Below, one piece after another: positions 1-8,571 of a DNA stretch of 64,000 nucleotides; the stretch's first letter is position 1, and every line of letters starts with the position of its first letter. Below the pieces are notes generated by a model that worked only from the letters and a program-made list of their open reading frames with translations, was not told where the DNA came from and did no database searches. Position numbers and translations under genes: made by a program. Origin of the DNA: Polynucleobacter necessarius (lineage in GTDB: Bacteria > Pseudomonadota > Gammaproteobacteria > Burkholderiales > Burkholderiaceae); assembly GCA_900095165.1 (NCBI GenBank), contig LT606947.1, positions 1,732,309-1,796,308 of the forward strand, given 5' to 3'.

Positions 1-198
1 TACGGAGATATTGCCAAGGTGATTAGGGGTGGTCCGCGTGCTGTTGGAACTGCTTGTGATGCTAATCCTTACCCCTTAATTACACCCTGTCACAGAGTGG
101 TTTCCGCGCAAAGAGTTGGTGGGTTTATGAAGGAAGATGCTCCAGGGCTTTATCGCCAAATCAAAATTTGGCTTTTGAAGCACGAGGGTGCGCTTTAA
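1..198 (+). CDS. ogt: Methylated-DNA--[protein]-cysteine S-methyltransferase, C-terminal part
   Basis: The window opens inside this reading frame; 65 codons are visible and it ends at TAA 196-198. The family repairs O6-alkylguanine by moving the alkyl group to its own cysteine in a suicide reaction. The visible part carries the signature ITPCHRV (active-site Cys at visible residue 30), preceded by a YGDIA segment and the RAVGTA helix and followed by the GG and LLKHEG elements usual at the end of Ogt/MGMT. The stop overlaps by 4 bp the stop of the convergent squalene-synthase-like gene. The N-terminal half lies outside the window, so full length and start cannot be judged. Confidence 0.88.
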   Translation, partial: YGDIAKVIRGGPRAVGTACDANPYPLITPCHRVVSAQRVGGFMKEDAPGLYRQIKIWLLKHEGAL

Positions 199-1184
199 GG
201 ATTTTTTGTCGACAGTTTTCTGAGTTGCTTAGATGTTAAGTAAAAGAACGCTTTCATCAGAAGCGGATTGCTTGCTGCAATCTTTGTAAAGGCATAGAAC
301 AGCCAAACGGTATTTCTAGAAAGCTTCACTTCAGATTTATTGCTAAATTCTTTCTTGGCGGCAATTTTTTCAAGCGTCATGACTGCAAGACCAAAAGCAA
401 GAAAGCAGAAGCGTCTCATGCCTACTTCATTTGATGGAATCAACAGAATGTAGCTCATAGAGTCTTGCAGCTTTTCATGGGCAATATTGAGTAAATTACC
501 TTGACTCATTGAGGCTGGTTTCCAGGAGACACCGCGTGCACGATCTTCTGGCGAGTCTTTCAGAATATTGGTCATTTGCAGGGCCTGACCAAAGGCGATG
601 GCCAGCTGCTCATGCCCTTTAATCTGCTTTGCAAACCCAATGGAGTAATTGCTAAAGATGCTTGTGAGTAGCTCTCCAACTACGCCAGCCACTACGTAAC
701 AATACTGCTCAAATTCAGCGATGTCTTTTAGCCCTGCTTGCGTTTGTCTGCTGTGGAAATGGGACATGCCGTCAGACATGATCGAAACGCAACGACTAAT
801 GGCTGTCTGATCTATATCGGGGAAGGTATGCAAAATTCGAAGAACGGTAGGAGTATGAGCAATTAAATCGAGCTCATCGATATTGGAGTGGTCCTTCAGG
901 GCATCTAGACAGGGGCTTACAAAAGCCTCTACCGGAATCATTCCTAGAACTGCTTCCAAAAATAGCTTAGATAAGCTCTGCTTCTCTGTTGGGCTGAGTT
1001 CAGCTGCATCTTCGATGGTGTCGACAATTCGACACAGTAAATAGGTGTTACCAATCACTACCTCAATTGCTGGAGGCAGGAGGGGGATGGTAAGTGCAAA
1101 AGTACGCGATACAGAACCCAGGATCGCCTTTTGATAGATCAGATCGCTATTGAAGTTCTCTTTAGGGTGTGGGGCAGAATTCAC
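195..1184 (-). CDS. Squalene/phytoene synthase family protein
   Basis: A 329-residue trans-prenyltransferase of the squalene/phytoene synthase family, which condenses two prenyl diphosphates head to head. The SRTFALTIPLLP segment near residue 26, the first Asp-rich motif DTIED near residue 55, the YCYVVAGVVGELL helix near 160 and the second Asp-rich region NILKDSPEDRARG near 205 are all present. RTFALTIPLLP resembles farnesyl-diphosphate farnesyltransferase (squalene synthase) more than phytoene synthase. The start is GTG (1182-1184); no in-frame ATG lies between it and the upstream stop, and no clear Shine-Dalgarno is seen. No hopanoid or carotenoid genes are adjacent, so the product (squalene, dehydrosqualene or phytoene) cannot be decided here. 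The farnesyl diphosphate would come from the isoprenoid pathway that also feeds the IspB gene 5 kb away. Confidence 0.8.
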   Translation of the reverse strand: MNSAPHPKENFNSDLIYQKAILGSVSRTFALTIPLLPPAIEVVIGNTYLLCRIVDTIEDAAELSPTEKQSLSKLFLEAVLGMIPVEAFVSPCLDALKDHSNIDELDLIAHTPTVLRILHTFPDIDQTAISRCVSIMSDGMSHFHSRQTQAGLKDIAEFEQYCYVVAGVVGELLTSIFSNYSIGFAKQIKGHEQLAIAFGQALQMTNILKDSPEDRARGVSWKPASMSQGNLLNIAHEKLQDSMSYILLIPSNEVGMRRFCFLAFGLAVMTLEKIAAKKEFSNKSEVKLSRNTVWLFYAFTKIAASNPLLMKAFFYLTSKQLRKLSTKNP

Positions 1185-1292
1185 CCATGAATTATGTCAG
1201 ACCAGTCCATCCAAATTTGTCTCTTATGGATTAAATGCCATAAGTAACAAGGTCATATAATTTGACCAAATTCCTGAAGGAGAAATTGGGCG

Positions 1293-2710
1293 ATGTTGAT
1301 TTGGTTTGTCATCATCTATTGGGTGGTATCTGTAGGCATTGGTCTTTGGGCTGCGCTACGGGTCAAAAACACTGCTGACTTTGCTGCGGCTGGTCATAGC
1401 CTCTCTTTGCCGATTGTGACTGCTACGGTATTTGCTACCTGGTTCGGCTCTGAAACCGTTTTAGGTATCCCTGCCACTTTTTTAAAAGAAAGGCTTGGCG
1501 GAATCGTATCCGACCCTTTTGGCTCTTCTATGTGCCTGATTTTGGTCGGACTCTTTTTTGCCCGCCATTTCTACAACCGCCGGATGCTGACGATTGGCGA
1601 TTTCTTTAGAGAAAAATACGGTCGTACTGTTGAGGTTTTGGTGGCTCTCTGTATTGTGGTTTCCTATTTGGGTTAGGTGGCTGCGCAGATTAAAGCTTTA
1701 GGCCTTGTCTTTAATGTTGTGTCTGAAGGCAGCATTTCTCAAACGGGCGGTATGTTAATTGGTGCAGGTAGTGTGTTGATTTACACGCTCTTTGGCGGCA
1801 TGTGGTCTGTGGCTATTACTGACTTCATTCAGATGATCATCATTGTGGTGGGCATGCTTTACATTGGTGGGGAGATGACCGTTCAAACTGGCGGTGTTGG
1901 CGTTGTCTTGGAGCACGCCGCTGCTGCTGGACAGTTCTCCAATTTCTGGCCGGATCTGAATCTCGCCTCTATCTTGGGCTTCGTGGCTGCCTTATGCACC
2001 ATGATGTTGGGCTCTATTCCACAGCAAGATGTATTTCAACGAATCACGTCCTCCAAGAACGTCAATATTGCAGTGCAAGCAGCTTTATTGGGCGGTGTGC
2101 TGTATTTCATATTCGCATTTGTTCCGCTATATCTAGCTTATTCAGCGACCATTATTAGCCCTGATTTAGTGAAACAGTATCTTGATACGGATCCGCAAAT
2201 GATTTTGCCGAAGCTGATTCTGAATCATGCACCACTGATTGCGCAGGTAATGTTCTTTGGTGCCTTACTATCGGCCATTAAGAGTTGCGCTAGTGCAACC
2301 TTGCTTGCTCCGTCCGTTACCTTTGCTGAAAATATAGTCAGGAGTTTCTTTAAACACTTGTCCGATAAGGACTTATTAAAAGTGATGCGTATCACTGTGT
2401 TTTGTTTTGCGGTGGTTGTTACTTTTTTTGCAATTAACTCCCATTTATCTATTTTTAAGATGGTTGAGAATGCCTACAAAGTGACCTTAGTTGCTGCTTT
2501 TGTACCACTGGCTTTTGGGGTGTATTGGTCCAAAGCCAATTCTTTGGGTGGTCTATTGGCGGTAGTGGGTGGCCTGACTGTCTGGATTAGCTGCGAGGCT
2601 CTTGCCACTCAAGCTATTCTCCCTCCCCTCAATTAGCAGGCCTGATGGCCAGCATTATTGGCATGCTTTTGGGTGGCTTAGTGCCCCGTGCCAGATTGAT
2701 TGCGAGTTAA
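1293..2710 (+). pseudogene. Sodium:solute symporter (SSS family), broken by an amber stop and a frameshift
   Basis: This is a multi-helix permease of the sodium:solute symporter family (GSETVLGIPATF, YLG.VAAQIKALG, GSIPQQDVFQRI segments). The start ATG 1293 has a good ribosome site (AAGGAG, 1277-1282). Two lesions interrupt it. TAG at 1674-1676 stands, in frame, where a Trp (TGG) is expected between SYLG and VAAQ. Near 2621-2628 one C seems to be missing from a CCCTCCCC tract; reading one base further restores a plausible tail (QLAGLMASIIGMLLGGLVPR) ending at TAA 2708-2710. A single-base error could explain either lesion, but two in one gene favour a true pseudogene. The substrate is not predictable. 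Confidence 0.85.
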
Positions 2711-2811
2711 TTTAAATTGCTTAAATATTAGGCACAATATTTTGTTGCACCGCAAAATATTCTCCTCTAATATGACACTAATTAAAAATTTTTTATCTTT
2801 ATGGAGTTTTT

Positions 2812-3832
2812 ATGAAAATCTGTGTGATCGGTGGAGGGGGCGCAATTGGCGGTTACCTTGCTGTCATGTTGGCGCGAGCTGGCAATGACGTCACGGTTGT
2901 AGCGCGTGGTGCCACATTAGCCGCCATTAAAGAGCGCGGCCTTGCATTAATTATGGATGACCAGTCTGAGCCATTGATGGCGCAGGTGAAGGCTGTTGAA
3001 AAAATCCGAGATGCTGAGACTCCAGACGTGGTGATTTTGGCAGTAAAGGCGCATCAGGTTGAGCCGATCATTCAGGATCTCGCTGCAATCATGGGCCCAG
3101 AAACCATTTTGATTCCGATGCAAAACGGAATTTCTTGGTGGTACTTCCAGAAGCTGGGTGGTGATTATCAAGATCACTCCGTTGAAACAGTCGATGCTGG
3201 TGGTGTTGCTAAGAATGCAATTAATCCAAACAACATTATTGGTTGCGTAGTGTATCCGGCTACCTTTACCCAAGCTCCTGGCGTAATTCGTCACGTAGAA
3301 GGCAATCGCTTCCCATTGGGTGAGTTGGATGGTGAGCAGACTGAGCGCATTCAAAAAGATGTCTGAAATGATGTCAGCAGCTGGATTTAAATCACCAATC
3401 CTAGAAGATATTCGCTCTGAAATTTGGCTGAAGTTATGGGGCAATATGACCTTCAATCCAATTAGTTCCTTGACTCACAGAACATTGGAAGGCATTTGCC
3501 AATATCCACTGACTAAAGAGTTAGCGCACAACATGATGGCTGAAGCACAAACGATTGCCGAGAAATTGGGTGTGACTTTCCGCGTGGATATTGAGCATCG
3601 TATTGCAGGCGCTGAAAAAGTTGGCAAGCATAAAACATCGATGTTGCAAGACTTAGAAGCAGGTCGTAGCTTGGAGATTGATGCCTTATTGGGTTCTGTG
3701 ATTGAGCTTGGCAAGATTACAGAAACGCCAACGCCTTGCCTCAACACGGTCTTTGCATTGACGAAATACCTTGATGAAAATGTTCAGGCCTCCAAAGGAA
3801 GTTTGGCTTTGCCATCTGTTTCAGGTTACTAA
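2812..3832 (+). pseudogene. panE: 2-dehydropantoate 2-reductase (PanE/ApbA family), frameshifted
   Basis: The family reduces ketopantoate to pantoate with NADPH in pantothenate/CoA synthesis. The N-terminal part has the Rossmann start MKICVIGGGGAIGGYLA and the ILAVKAHQ and MQNGISWW segments. The C-terminal ketopantoate-reductase domain continues one frame later (EIWLKLWGNMTFNPISSLT, then EIDALLGSVIELGK). The frames switch at an A5 tract (3353-3357); removing one A would join them into a protein of about 339 residues, normal for the family. As written, the first frame stops at TGA 3364-3366 and lacks the substrate-binding domain. The gene may be a paralogue rather than the main PanE. It is followed by a strong terminator and lies just after a broken transporter. 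Confidence 0.85.
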
Positions 3833-3856
3833 GTATCTACAGCACTTGAGTATTAA

Positions 3857-3894
3857 AAAACCCCTCACCATGATTAGTGGTGAGGGGTTTTGTT
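3857..3894 (+). terminator. Rho-independent terminator after the panE-like gene
   Basis: A perfect 14-bp stem (arms 3857-3870 and 3878-3891, core CCCCTCACCA/TGGTGAGGGG) with a 7-base loop and T-rich 3' side. The arm starts with A residues, so it could also terminate the convergent gene ending at 3931. Confidence 0.9.
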
Positions 3895-3930
3895 TTAAAA
3901 CTCTGGTTTTAGATTTGCGAATTAGATGGC

Positions 3931-4698
3931 TTATTCAAAACGATTATCTAAGCGTCCAACACCATCAATGATGATGCTGACGTTACTGCCGGGTTTCATT
4001 GAGCCAACTCCAACAGAGGTACCGCAAGCGATGATGTCGCCAGCTTGTAGTGGAACATCTTGAGATGTCAGACTGACCAATTTTGCTGGCGGGAAAATCA
4101 TCTCAGCGATGGGGTAGTTTTGACGTTCTTGATCATTCAAAATAGTTTTAATTGTTAACTTGCTTGGATCTACATCAGTAGTGATGTAGGGGCCAAAGAC
4201 GCCAAAGGTGTTAAAGCTCTTAGAGCGCGTCCACTGCGCGTATCCAGGGTCGCGATTCAAAATTTCAATTGCTGTGACATCATTAATGCAGGTGTAACCA
4301 AAAATTGCAGCAGCAGCTTGCGCTTCATCCACTTCATGACAGGCTTTGCCGATGACAATTCCGAGTTCGCCCTCATAAACAATTTTTCCAGAGTAGGACT
4401 TTGAAGTGCGAATAGTTTGATTGGCTGCTAAGAAGGAGTTATTGCCTTTGAGAAAATACAAAGGCTCAGCTGGTACCGCATGCTCAAGCTTAGTGACAAG
4501 CGCATGAAAGTTATCAACCATAGCAACCATTTTGGATGGGGTACATGGGGTATCAATAGTGACATCAGATAGCTTTAATGTCTCACCAGTAGACTGGGGG
4601 TTATTAAATAGATCGCCCGTGTATACAGCAATTTGATCACCTTTTACTTGCCCAAAACCAGATGTGCCTTGATGTTGAAACCTGAGCCATTGAGCCGT
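3931..4698 (-). CDS. Fumarylacetoacetate hydrolase (FAH) family protein with apparent ATG-to-ACG start
   Basis: A FAH-superfamily enzyme (hydrolases, decarboxylases and hydratases of diketo acids). The VYEGELGIVIGK segment supplies the Glu-x-Glu metal ligands, CINDVTA the Asp ligand, and the C-terminal LQAGDIIACGTSVGVG segment is typical. Coding similarity continues upstream of the first ATG (at 4530) without a stop, through WLRFQHQG..GFGQVKGDQIAVYTGDLF, to ACG at 4696-4698. That codon sits 8 bases behind an AGGAG site, exactly where an ATG would be expected. I infer that ATG mutated to ACG. Translation may start weakly at ACG, or at the internal ATGs near 4530, giving a 199-residue protein without the N-terminal domain. 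The substrate is unknown. Confidence 0.72.
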   Translation of the reverse strand, partial: TAQWLRFQHQGTSGFGQVKGDQIAVYTGDLFNNPQSTGETLKLSDVTIDTPCTPSKMVAMVDNFHALVTKLEHAVPAEPLYFLKGNNSFLAANQTIRTSKSYSGKIVYEGELGIVIGKACHEVDEAQAAAAIFGYTCINDVTAIEILNRDPGYAQWTRSKSFNTFGVFGPYITTDVDPSKLTIKTILNDQERQNYPIAEMIFPPAKLVSLTSQDVPLQAGDIIACGTSVGVGSMKPGSNVSIIIDGVGRLDNRFE

Positions 4699-4754
4699 AA
4701 TGAATTCTCCTGATAGTTAATATTTGATAAGCAATATCTTACAGAGATGGATTG

Positions 4755-5678
4755 ATGACTAAGAATTCTGAATTGCTGTTTGCACCCGAATTGCACCAGC
4801 CAGTTCGCTATATTGAGCGCACGCGTAATTACTATCTTGGATTGTGGTATGAAACGCCGTATGTTTGGGCGCATTACATAGATGTGCCTTTTGCTCCCTT
4901 GCAAAAGCCACTCAATCAATCGATCTTAGGTTTGGTCACTACAGCAGTGCCTTTTGACGCCAGCAAAGGCCCCCAGGGGCCTGGGGCAGCTTATAACGCT
5001 GCGGCCAAGTTTTATGAGCCTTATGTTCGCTCGATTGATGAGGATGCAGACTTACGCATTGCGCATGTTGGTATTGATCGGCGTAATGCCGACATGCAGG
5101 ATAGCAGTTGTTGGTTTCCATTGGATGCGGCAAAACGCGCTGTTGCAAAGGGCCGCATTCACACTCTGTGTAAACATTTTTATGGGCTACCAACCAATCG
5201 CAGTCAACGTCATACCTTAGAGATTGATGCGCCGTTGATCCTTCGTAAGATGCGCGCAGATCAGGTTGACGTTGCTGTATTGATTCCGAATTGCCCTATC
5301 TGTCACCAAAGTCAAAGTTTGTTAGCGCGCTATTTGGAGGCTGCCGGCATTCCAACAGTCATCATGGGCGCAGCGAAAGATATTGTGGAGTATTGCGGGG
5401 TACCACGTCTGCTCTTTAGTGACTTTCCGCTGGGCAATGCCGCGGCATTGCCCAATAATGTGCAATCGCAAGACTCCAATTATGAATTAGCTCTGCGTTT
5501 ACTTGAGGGCGCGCCGGGACCAAGAACAACAGTGCAATCCCCTTTAGTTTGGGCTTCTAATCCTGCATGGAAATTAGATTATTTCAATTTGGAGCGACTC
5601 AGTGCAGAAGAAATTGCGCACTTGCGTGATGAGGCAGAAAAAGCGCGCAATATCAGAGTAAAAAGTGTTGGTGCTTAG
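4755..5678 (+). CDS. Glycine/sarcosine/betaine reductase selenoprotein B-like protein (Cys form)
   Basis: About 307 residues resembling the GrdB/PrdB-like family found as single genes in proteobacteria. Visible marks are the early LGLVTTAVPFD strand, the LRIAHVGIDRR block, LDAAKRAVAKGRI and, near residue 182, the IPNCPICHQS motif, where families related to glycine and D-proline reductase B subunits carry selenocysteine or cysteine before Pro-x-Cys. Here the position is Cys. No partner subunit (GrdA/GrdC) is nearby, so a complete amino-acid reductase is not implied and the function is unknown. The start is ATG 4755. The gene is divergent from the FAH-family gene (56 bp apart), and its stop overlaps the convergent ispB by 4 bp. 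Confidence 0.6.
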   Translation: MTKNSELLFAPELHQPVRYIERTRNYYLGLWYETPYVWAHYIDVPFAPLQKPLNQSILGLVTTAVPFDASKGPQGPGAAYNAAAKFYEPYVRSIDEDADLRIAHVGIDRRNADMQDSSCWFPLDAAKRAVAKGRIHTLCKHFYGLPTNRSQRHTLEIDAPLILRKMRADQVDVAVLIPNCPICHQSQSLLARYLEAAGIPTVIMGAAKDIVEYCGVPRLLFSDFPLGNAAALPNNVQSQDSNYELALRLLEGAPGPRTTVQSPLVWASNPAWKLDYFNLERLSAEEIAHLRDEAEKARNIRVKSVGA

Positions 5679-6679
5679 GTCTGTCTAGATAAAGAGTAAT
5701 AGCACAAGGCGTGTAATGCTGATGTTGCCTCGTTTTCAGGGAAGTCTTTAAGATATTCAAGGGCGAGATCAACCTCTCGTTTTGCGGCAGCTTGGGTGTA
5801 ATCCAAGGCGCCAGAATTTTGAACTACGCTCAGAATTTGTTGGAACACATCATCCGGTAAATCTTGATTTTGTTCGATTGCGGCGCGAACCAGTAAGCGT
5901 TCTTCTGTACTGCCATATTCAAGCAGGTAAATGAGTGGTAATGTAGGCTTACCCTCCCTTAAATCATCGCCAGCATTTTTCCCCATTTGGGATGCATCGG
6001 CGGTGTAATCGAGAAGGTCATCCATTAATTGGAAAGCAGTGCCAATGTGGCGACCAAAAGCTGCGGACCGCTCTCTTTGCTTGGCATCGGTCCCGGCCAA
6101 AATTGCCCCAAGCTCTGTAGATGCTTCAAATAACTTAGCAGTTTTATATCGAATCACCCGCAAATAGCTTTCTTCATCTACTTCTGGGTCATTCATGTTG
6201 AGGAGTTGTAAAACTTCCCCTTCAGCAATGGTATTGGTTGCATCGGACAGGATTTCCATCGCCCGCAGGTCATTGGGCCCAACCATCATCTGAAAGGCCC
6301 TGGAATAGAGGAAATCACCCACCAGTACGCTTGCAGCGTTACCAAAAGCGGCATTGGCAGTCTCACGACCCCTTCTTAGGGTCGATTCGTCGACAACGTC
6401 ATCATGCAGGAGTGTGGCTGTATGGATAAATTCCACTACAGCCGCTAGTTCTAGGGCATGAGGGGTTTCTTTACCGTTGGCTAAGGCTTTGCTTACTAGG
6501 AGCAAAAGGGCTGGCCGAACCCGTTTTCCGCCCGCCTGGATGATGTAAGTGGAGATTTGGTCGATTAAAGCTACTTTTGAGGCTAATCGTAGGCGAATAA
6601 CCTCATCTAAGGCCTTGAAATCTAAGGCTATTGGGGCCAAAATTTGGCTTAATTCATTGGTTTTGACAATGCTCGTCAT
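5675..6679 (-). CDS. ispB: Octaprenyl diphosphate synthase (polyprenyl synthetase)
   Basis: A 334-residue all-trans polyprenyl diphosphate synthase that extends farnesyl diphosphate with isopentenyl diphosphate to make the ubiquinone side chain. The first Asp-rich motif LHDDVVDES is at residues 91-99 and the second, MDDLLDYTAD, at about 219-228; the GGKRVRPALLLL segment near residue 50 binds substrate. Length is normal. It is divergent from rplU, a very common arrangement in beta- and gammaproteobacteria, with a shared promoter region of about 75 bp (6680-6754). Its stop overlaps that of the GrdB-like gene. Confidence 0.95.
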   Translation of the reverse strand: MTSIVKTNELSQILAPIALDFKALDEVIRLRLASKVALIDQISTYIIQAGGKRVRPALLLLVSKALANGKETPHALELAAVVEFIHTATLLHDDVVDESTLRRGRETANAAFGNAASVLVGDFLYSRAFQMMVGPNDLRAMEILSDATNTIAEGEVLQLLNMNDPEVDEESYLRVIRYKTAKLFEASTELGAILAGTDAKQRERSAAFGRHIGTAFQLMDDLLDYTADASQMGKNAGDDLREGKPTLPLIYLLEYGSTEERLLVRAAIEQNQDLPDDVFQQILSVVQNSGALDYTQAAAKREVDLALEYLKDFPENEATSALHALCYYSLSRQT

Positions 6680-6754
6680 GCAAGATACAATAATCAGCTT
6701 AGCTCATCCAAGGTGGATTAGCTTAAATGTAGATATTAATTGAGGTTTCAAACC

Positions 6755-7066
6755 ATGTACGCGGTCATAAAAACCGGTGGCAAACAGTATAAAGTTGCTG
6801 CAGGCGAAAAATTGAAAATAGAACAAATACCAGCGGAAATCGGCAGCGAAATCACTCTTGACCAAGTCTTAGCCGTAGGCGAAGGCGCTTCACTCAAATT
6901 GGGTGATCCATTGGTTAATGGTGCAGCTGTGATGGCCACTGTCGTCTCCCAGAGACGTCACGATAAAGTGACAATCTTTAAGATGCGCCGTCGCAAGCAT
7001 TATCAAAAGCACCAAGGCCATCGTCAGAATTACACAGAAATTCTGATTAACACGATTAAAGCCTAA
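6755..7066 (+). CDS. rplU: 50S ribosomal protein L21
   Basis: A 103-residue L21, which binds 23S rRNA in the large subunit. It begins [19 protein letters not shown] and ends with the basic [17 protein letters not shown] segment, both diagnostic. The ATG at 6755 is chosen over an upstream TTG in frame because it gives the universal L21 N-terminus. It starts the operon rplU-rpmA, with rpmA 33 bp downstream and a terminator after rpmA. Confidence 0.98.
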   Translation: MYAVIKTGGKQYKVAAGEKLKIEQIPAEIGSEITLDQVLAVGEGASLKLGDPLVNGAAVMATVVSQRRHDKVTIFKMRRRKHYQKHQGHRQNYTEILINTIKA

Positions 7067-7099
7067 TTTAGGCTAACGGCTAAATAGCAGGAGAAAGAT

Positions 7100-7360
7100 A
7101 TGGCACAGAAAAAAGGCGGCGGCTCGACACGAAATGGCCGCGACTCAGAATCGAAACGCTTAGGCGTTAAAGTTTTCGGTGGCGAGCAAATCAACGCTGG
7201 TAGCATCATCATTCGTCAACGTGGTACACGAGTACATCCGGGTATGAACGTTGGTATTGGTAAAGATCACACTTTGTTTGCCTTAGTTGACGGACAAGTG
7301 GAATTTGGCGTTAAGGGTGCTTTGAAGAAAGCCCAGGTTTCAGTTCTCCCGCGTTCATAA
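7100..7360 (+). CDS. rpmA: 50S ribosomal protein L27
   Basis: An 86-residue L27, whose flexible N-terminus reaches the peptidyl transferase centre. [20 protein letters not shown], with the usual Ala-Gln-Lys-Lys-Gly start, and the later [12 protein letters not shown] block are diagnostic. A ribosome site (GGAGA) lies just upstream of ATG 7100. Standard second gene of the rplU-rpmA operon, ending in a terminator that abuts obgE. Confidence 0.98.
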   Translation: MAQKKGGGSTRNGRDSESKRLGVKVFGGEQINAGSIIIRQRGTRVHPGMNVGIGKDHTLFALVDGQVEFGVKGALKKAQVSVLPRS

Positions 7361-7418
7361 GACGCCTGACTGAGACACGTTTGATTCAGATTAATTCCGA
7401 ATTTAACTCTTAGGAACA

Positions 7419-7444
7419 GGCCTCGCTAAGCGAGGCCTTTTTTA
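7419..7444 (+). terminator. Rho-independent terminator between rpmA and obgE
   Basis: A perfect 8-bp stem GGCCTCGC/GCGAGGCC (7419-7426 and 7430-7437) with a 3-base loop and a run of seven T. The next gene starts only 3 bases after the end of this feature, and the only GAGG that could act as its ribosome site (7432-7435) lies in the 3' arm. Confidence 0.92.
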
Positions 7445-7447
7445 TTC

Positions 7448-8542
7448 ATGAAATTTATAGACGAAGCTCGTATTGAAGTCATAGCTGGCCAAGGTGGCGC
7501 CGGGAGTGCCTCTATGCGCCGCGAAAAGTTTATCGAATTCGGTGGCCCCGATGGTGGTGACGGCGGTAAAGGCGGAAGCGTTTGGGCTACTGCTGATCGC
7601 AATATCAATACCTTGATTGACTATCGCTACGCTAAAACGCATACCGCAAAAAATGGTGAGCCTGGTCGTGGCGCTGATTGCTATGGTCGCGCAGGTGATG
7701 ATATTGAGTTGCGTATGCCAGTTGGCACAATCATTTCTGATTACGAAACTGGTGAGCCAATTGCCGACTTAACCACTCATGGTGAACGTCTTTGTTTAGC
7801 GCAAGGCGGTGTTGGTGGTTGGGGAAATATTCACTTTAAGAGTAGCACGAACCGCGCTCCTCGCCAAAAAACGAATGGCAAAGAGGGTGAGCGTCGTAAA
7901 TTGAAATTAGAGCTTAAGGTATTGGCTGACGTTGGTTTGTTGGGAATGCCTAATGCGGGTAAATCAACATTGATTACTGCCATCTCTAACGCGCGACCAA
8001 AGATTGCAGACTATCCATTTACAACCTTGCATCCAAATTTGGGTGTAGTGCGTGTTGGTGCTGAGCGTAGCTTTGTGATTGCCGATATTCCAGGATTGAT
8101 TGAGGGCGCTGCAGAAGGTGCAGGCTTAGGTCATCGCTTCTTAAGGCACTTGCAGCGCACTGGTGTGCTGTTACATTTAGTCGATATTGCACCATTTGAT
8201 GACAATATTGATCCAGTGGCAGATGCTGTTGCTATCGTGAATGAGTTACGTAAGTACGATGAAGCTCTGGTTGAAAAGCCACGTTGGTTGGTGCTGAACA
8301 AAGTCGACATGATTCCTGAGGAAGATCGCAAGAAAGTAGTTGCGGACTTTATTAAACGGTTTAAGTGGAAAGGCCCTGTTTTTGAGATCTCTGCTTTAAC
8401 AGGTTTGGGTTGCGATAAGCTGTGCTATTCATTGCAGGATTATTTAGACTCTATTCGTAAGGATAGGGATGATGAAGATGAGCGTGCCGCTGATCCGCGT
8501 TATCAAGAGCAAGCCCAGCCAGAAGATAAAACTCCAGATTAA
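7448..8542 (+). CDS. obgE: GTPase Obg/CgtA, ribosome-associated
   Basis: A 364-residue Obg GTPase involved in 50S subunit assembly and stress signalling. The glycine-rich Obg fold is at the N-terminus ([20 protein letters not shown], then [12 protein letters not shown]). The GTPase domain follows with P-loop GMPNAGKS near residue 166, switch region [19 protein letters not shown] and SAL. The C-terminus is acidic and charged ([13 protein letters not shown]), as in proteobacterial Obg. The start codon sits directly behind the rpmA terminator, so expression relies on read-through or on a promoter inside the upstream operon. Confidence 0.96.
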   Translation: MKFIDEARIEVIAGQGGAGSASMRREKFIEFGGPDGGDGGKGGSVWATADRNINTLIDYRYAKTHTAKNGEPGRGADCYGRAGDDIELRMPVGTIISDYETGEPIADLTTHGERLCLAQGGVGGWGNIHFKSSTNRAPRQKTNGKEGERRKLKLELKVLADVGLLGMPNAGKSTLITAISNARPKIADYPFTTLHPNLGVVRVGAERSFVIADIPGLIEGAAEGAGLGHRFLRHLQRTGVLLHLVDIAPFDDNIDPVADAVAIVNELRKYDEALVEKPRWLVLNKVDMIPEEDRKKVVADFIKRFKWKGPVFEISALTGLGCDKLCYSLQDYLDSIRKDRDDEDERAADPRYQEQAQPEDKTPD

Positions 8543-8571
8543 GTGGTAGTAATTTGGGACTCGCATTTGAT

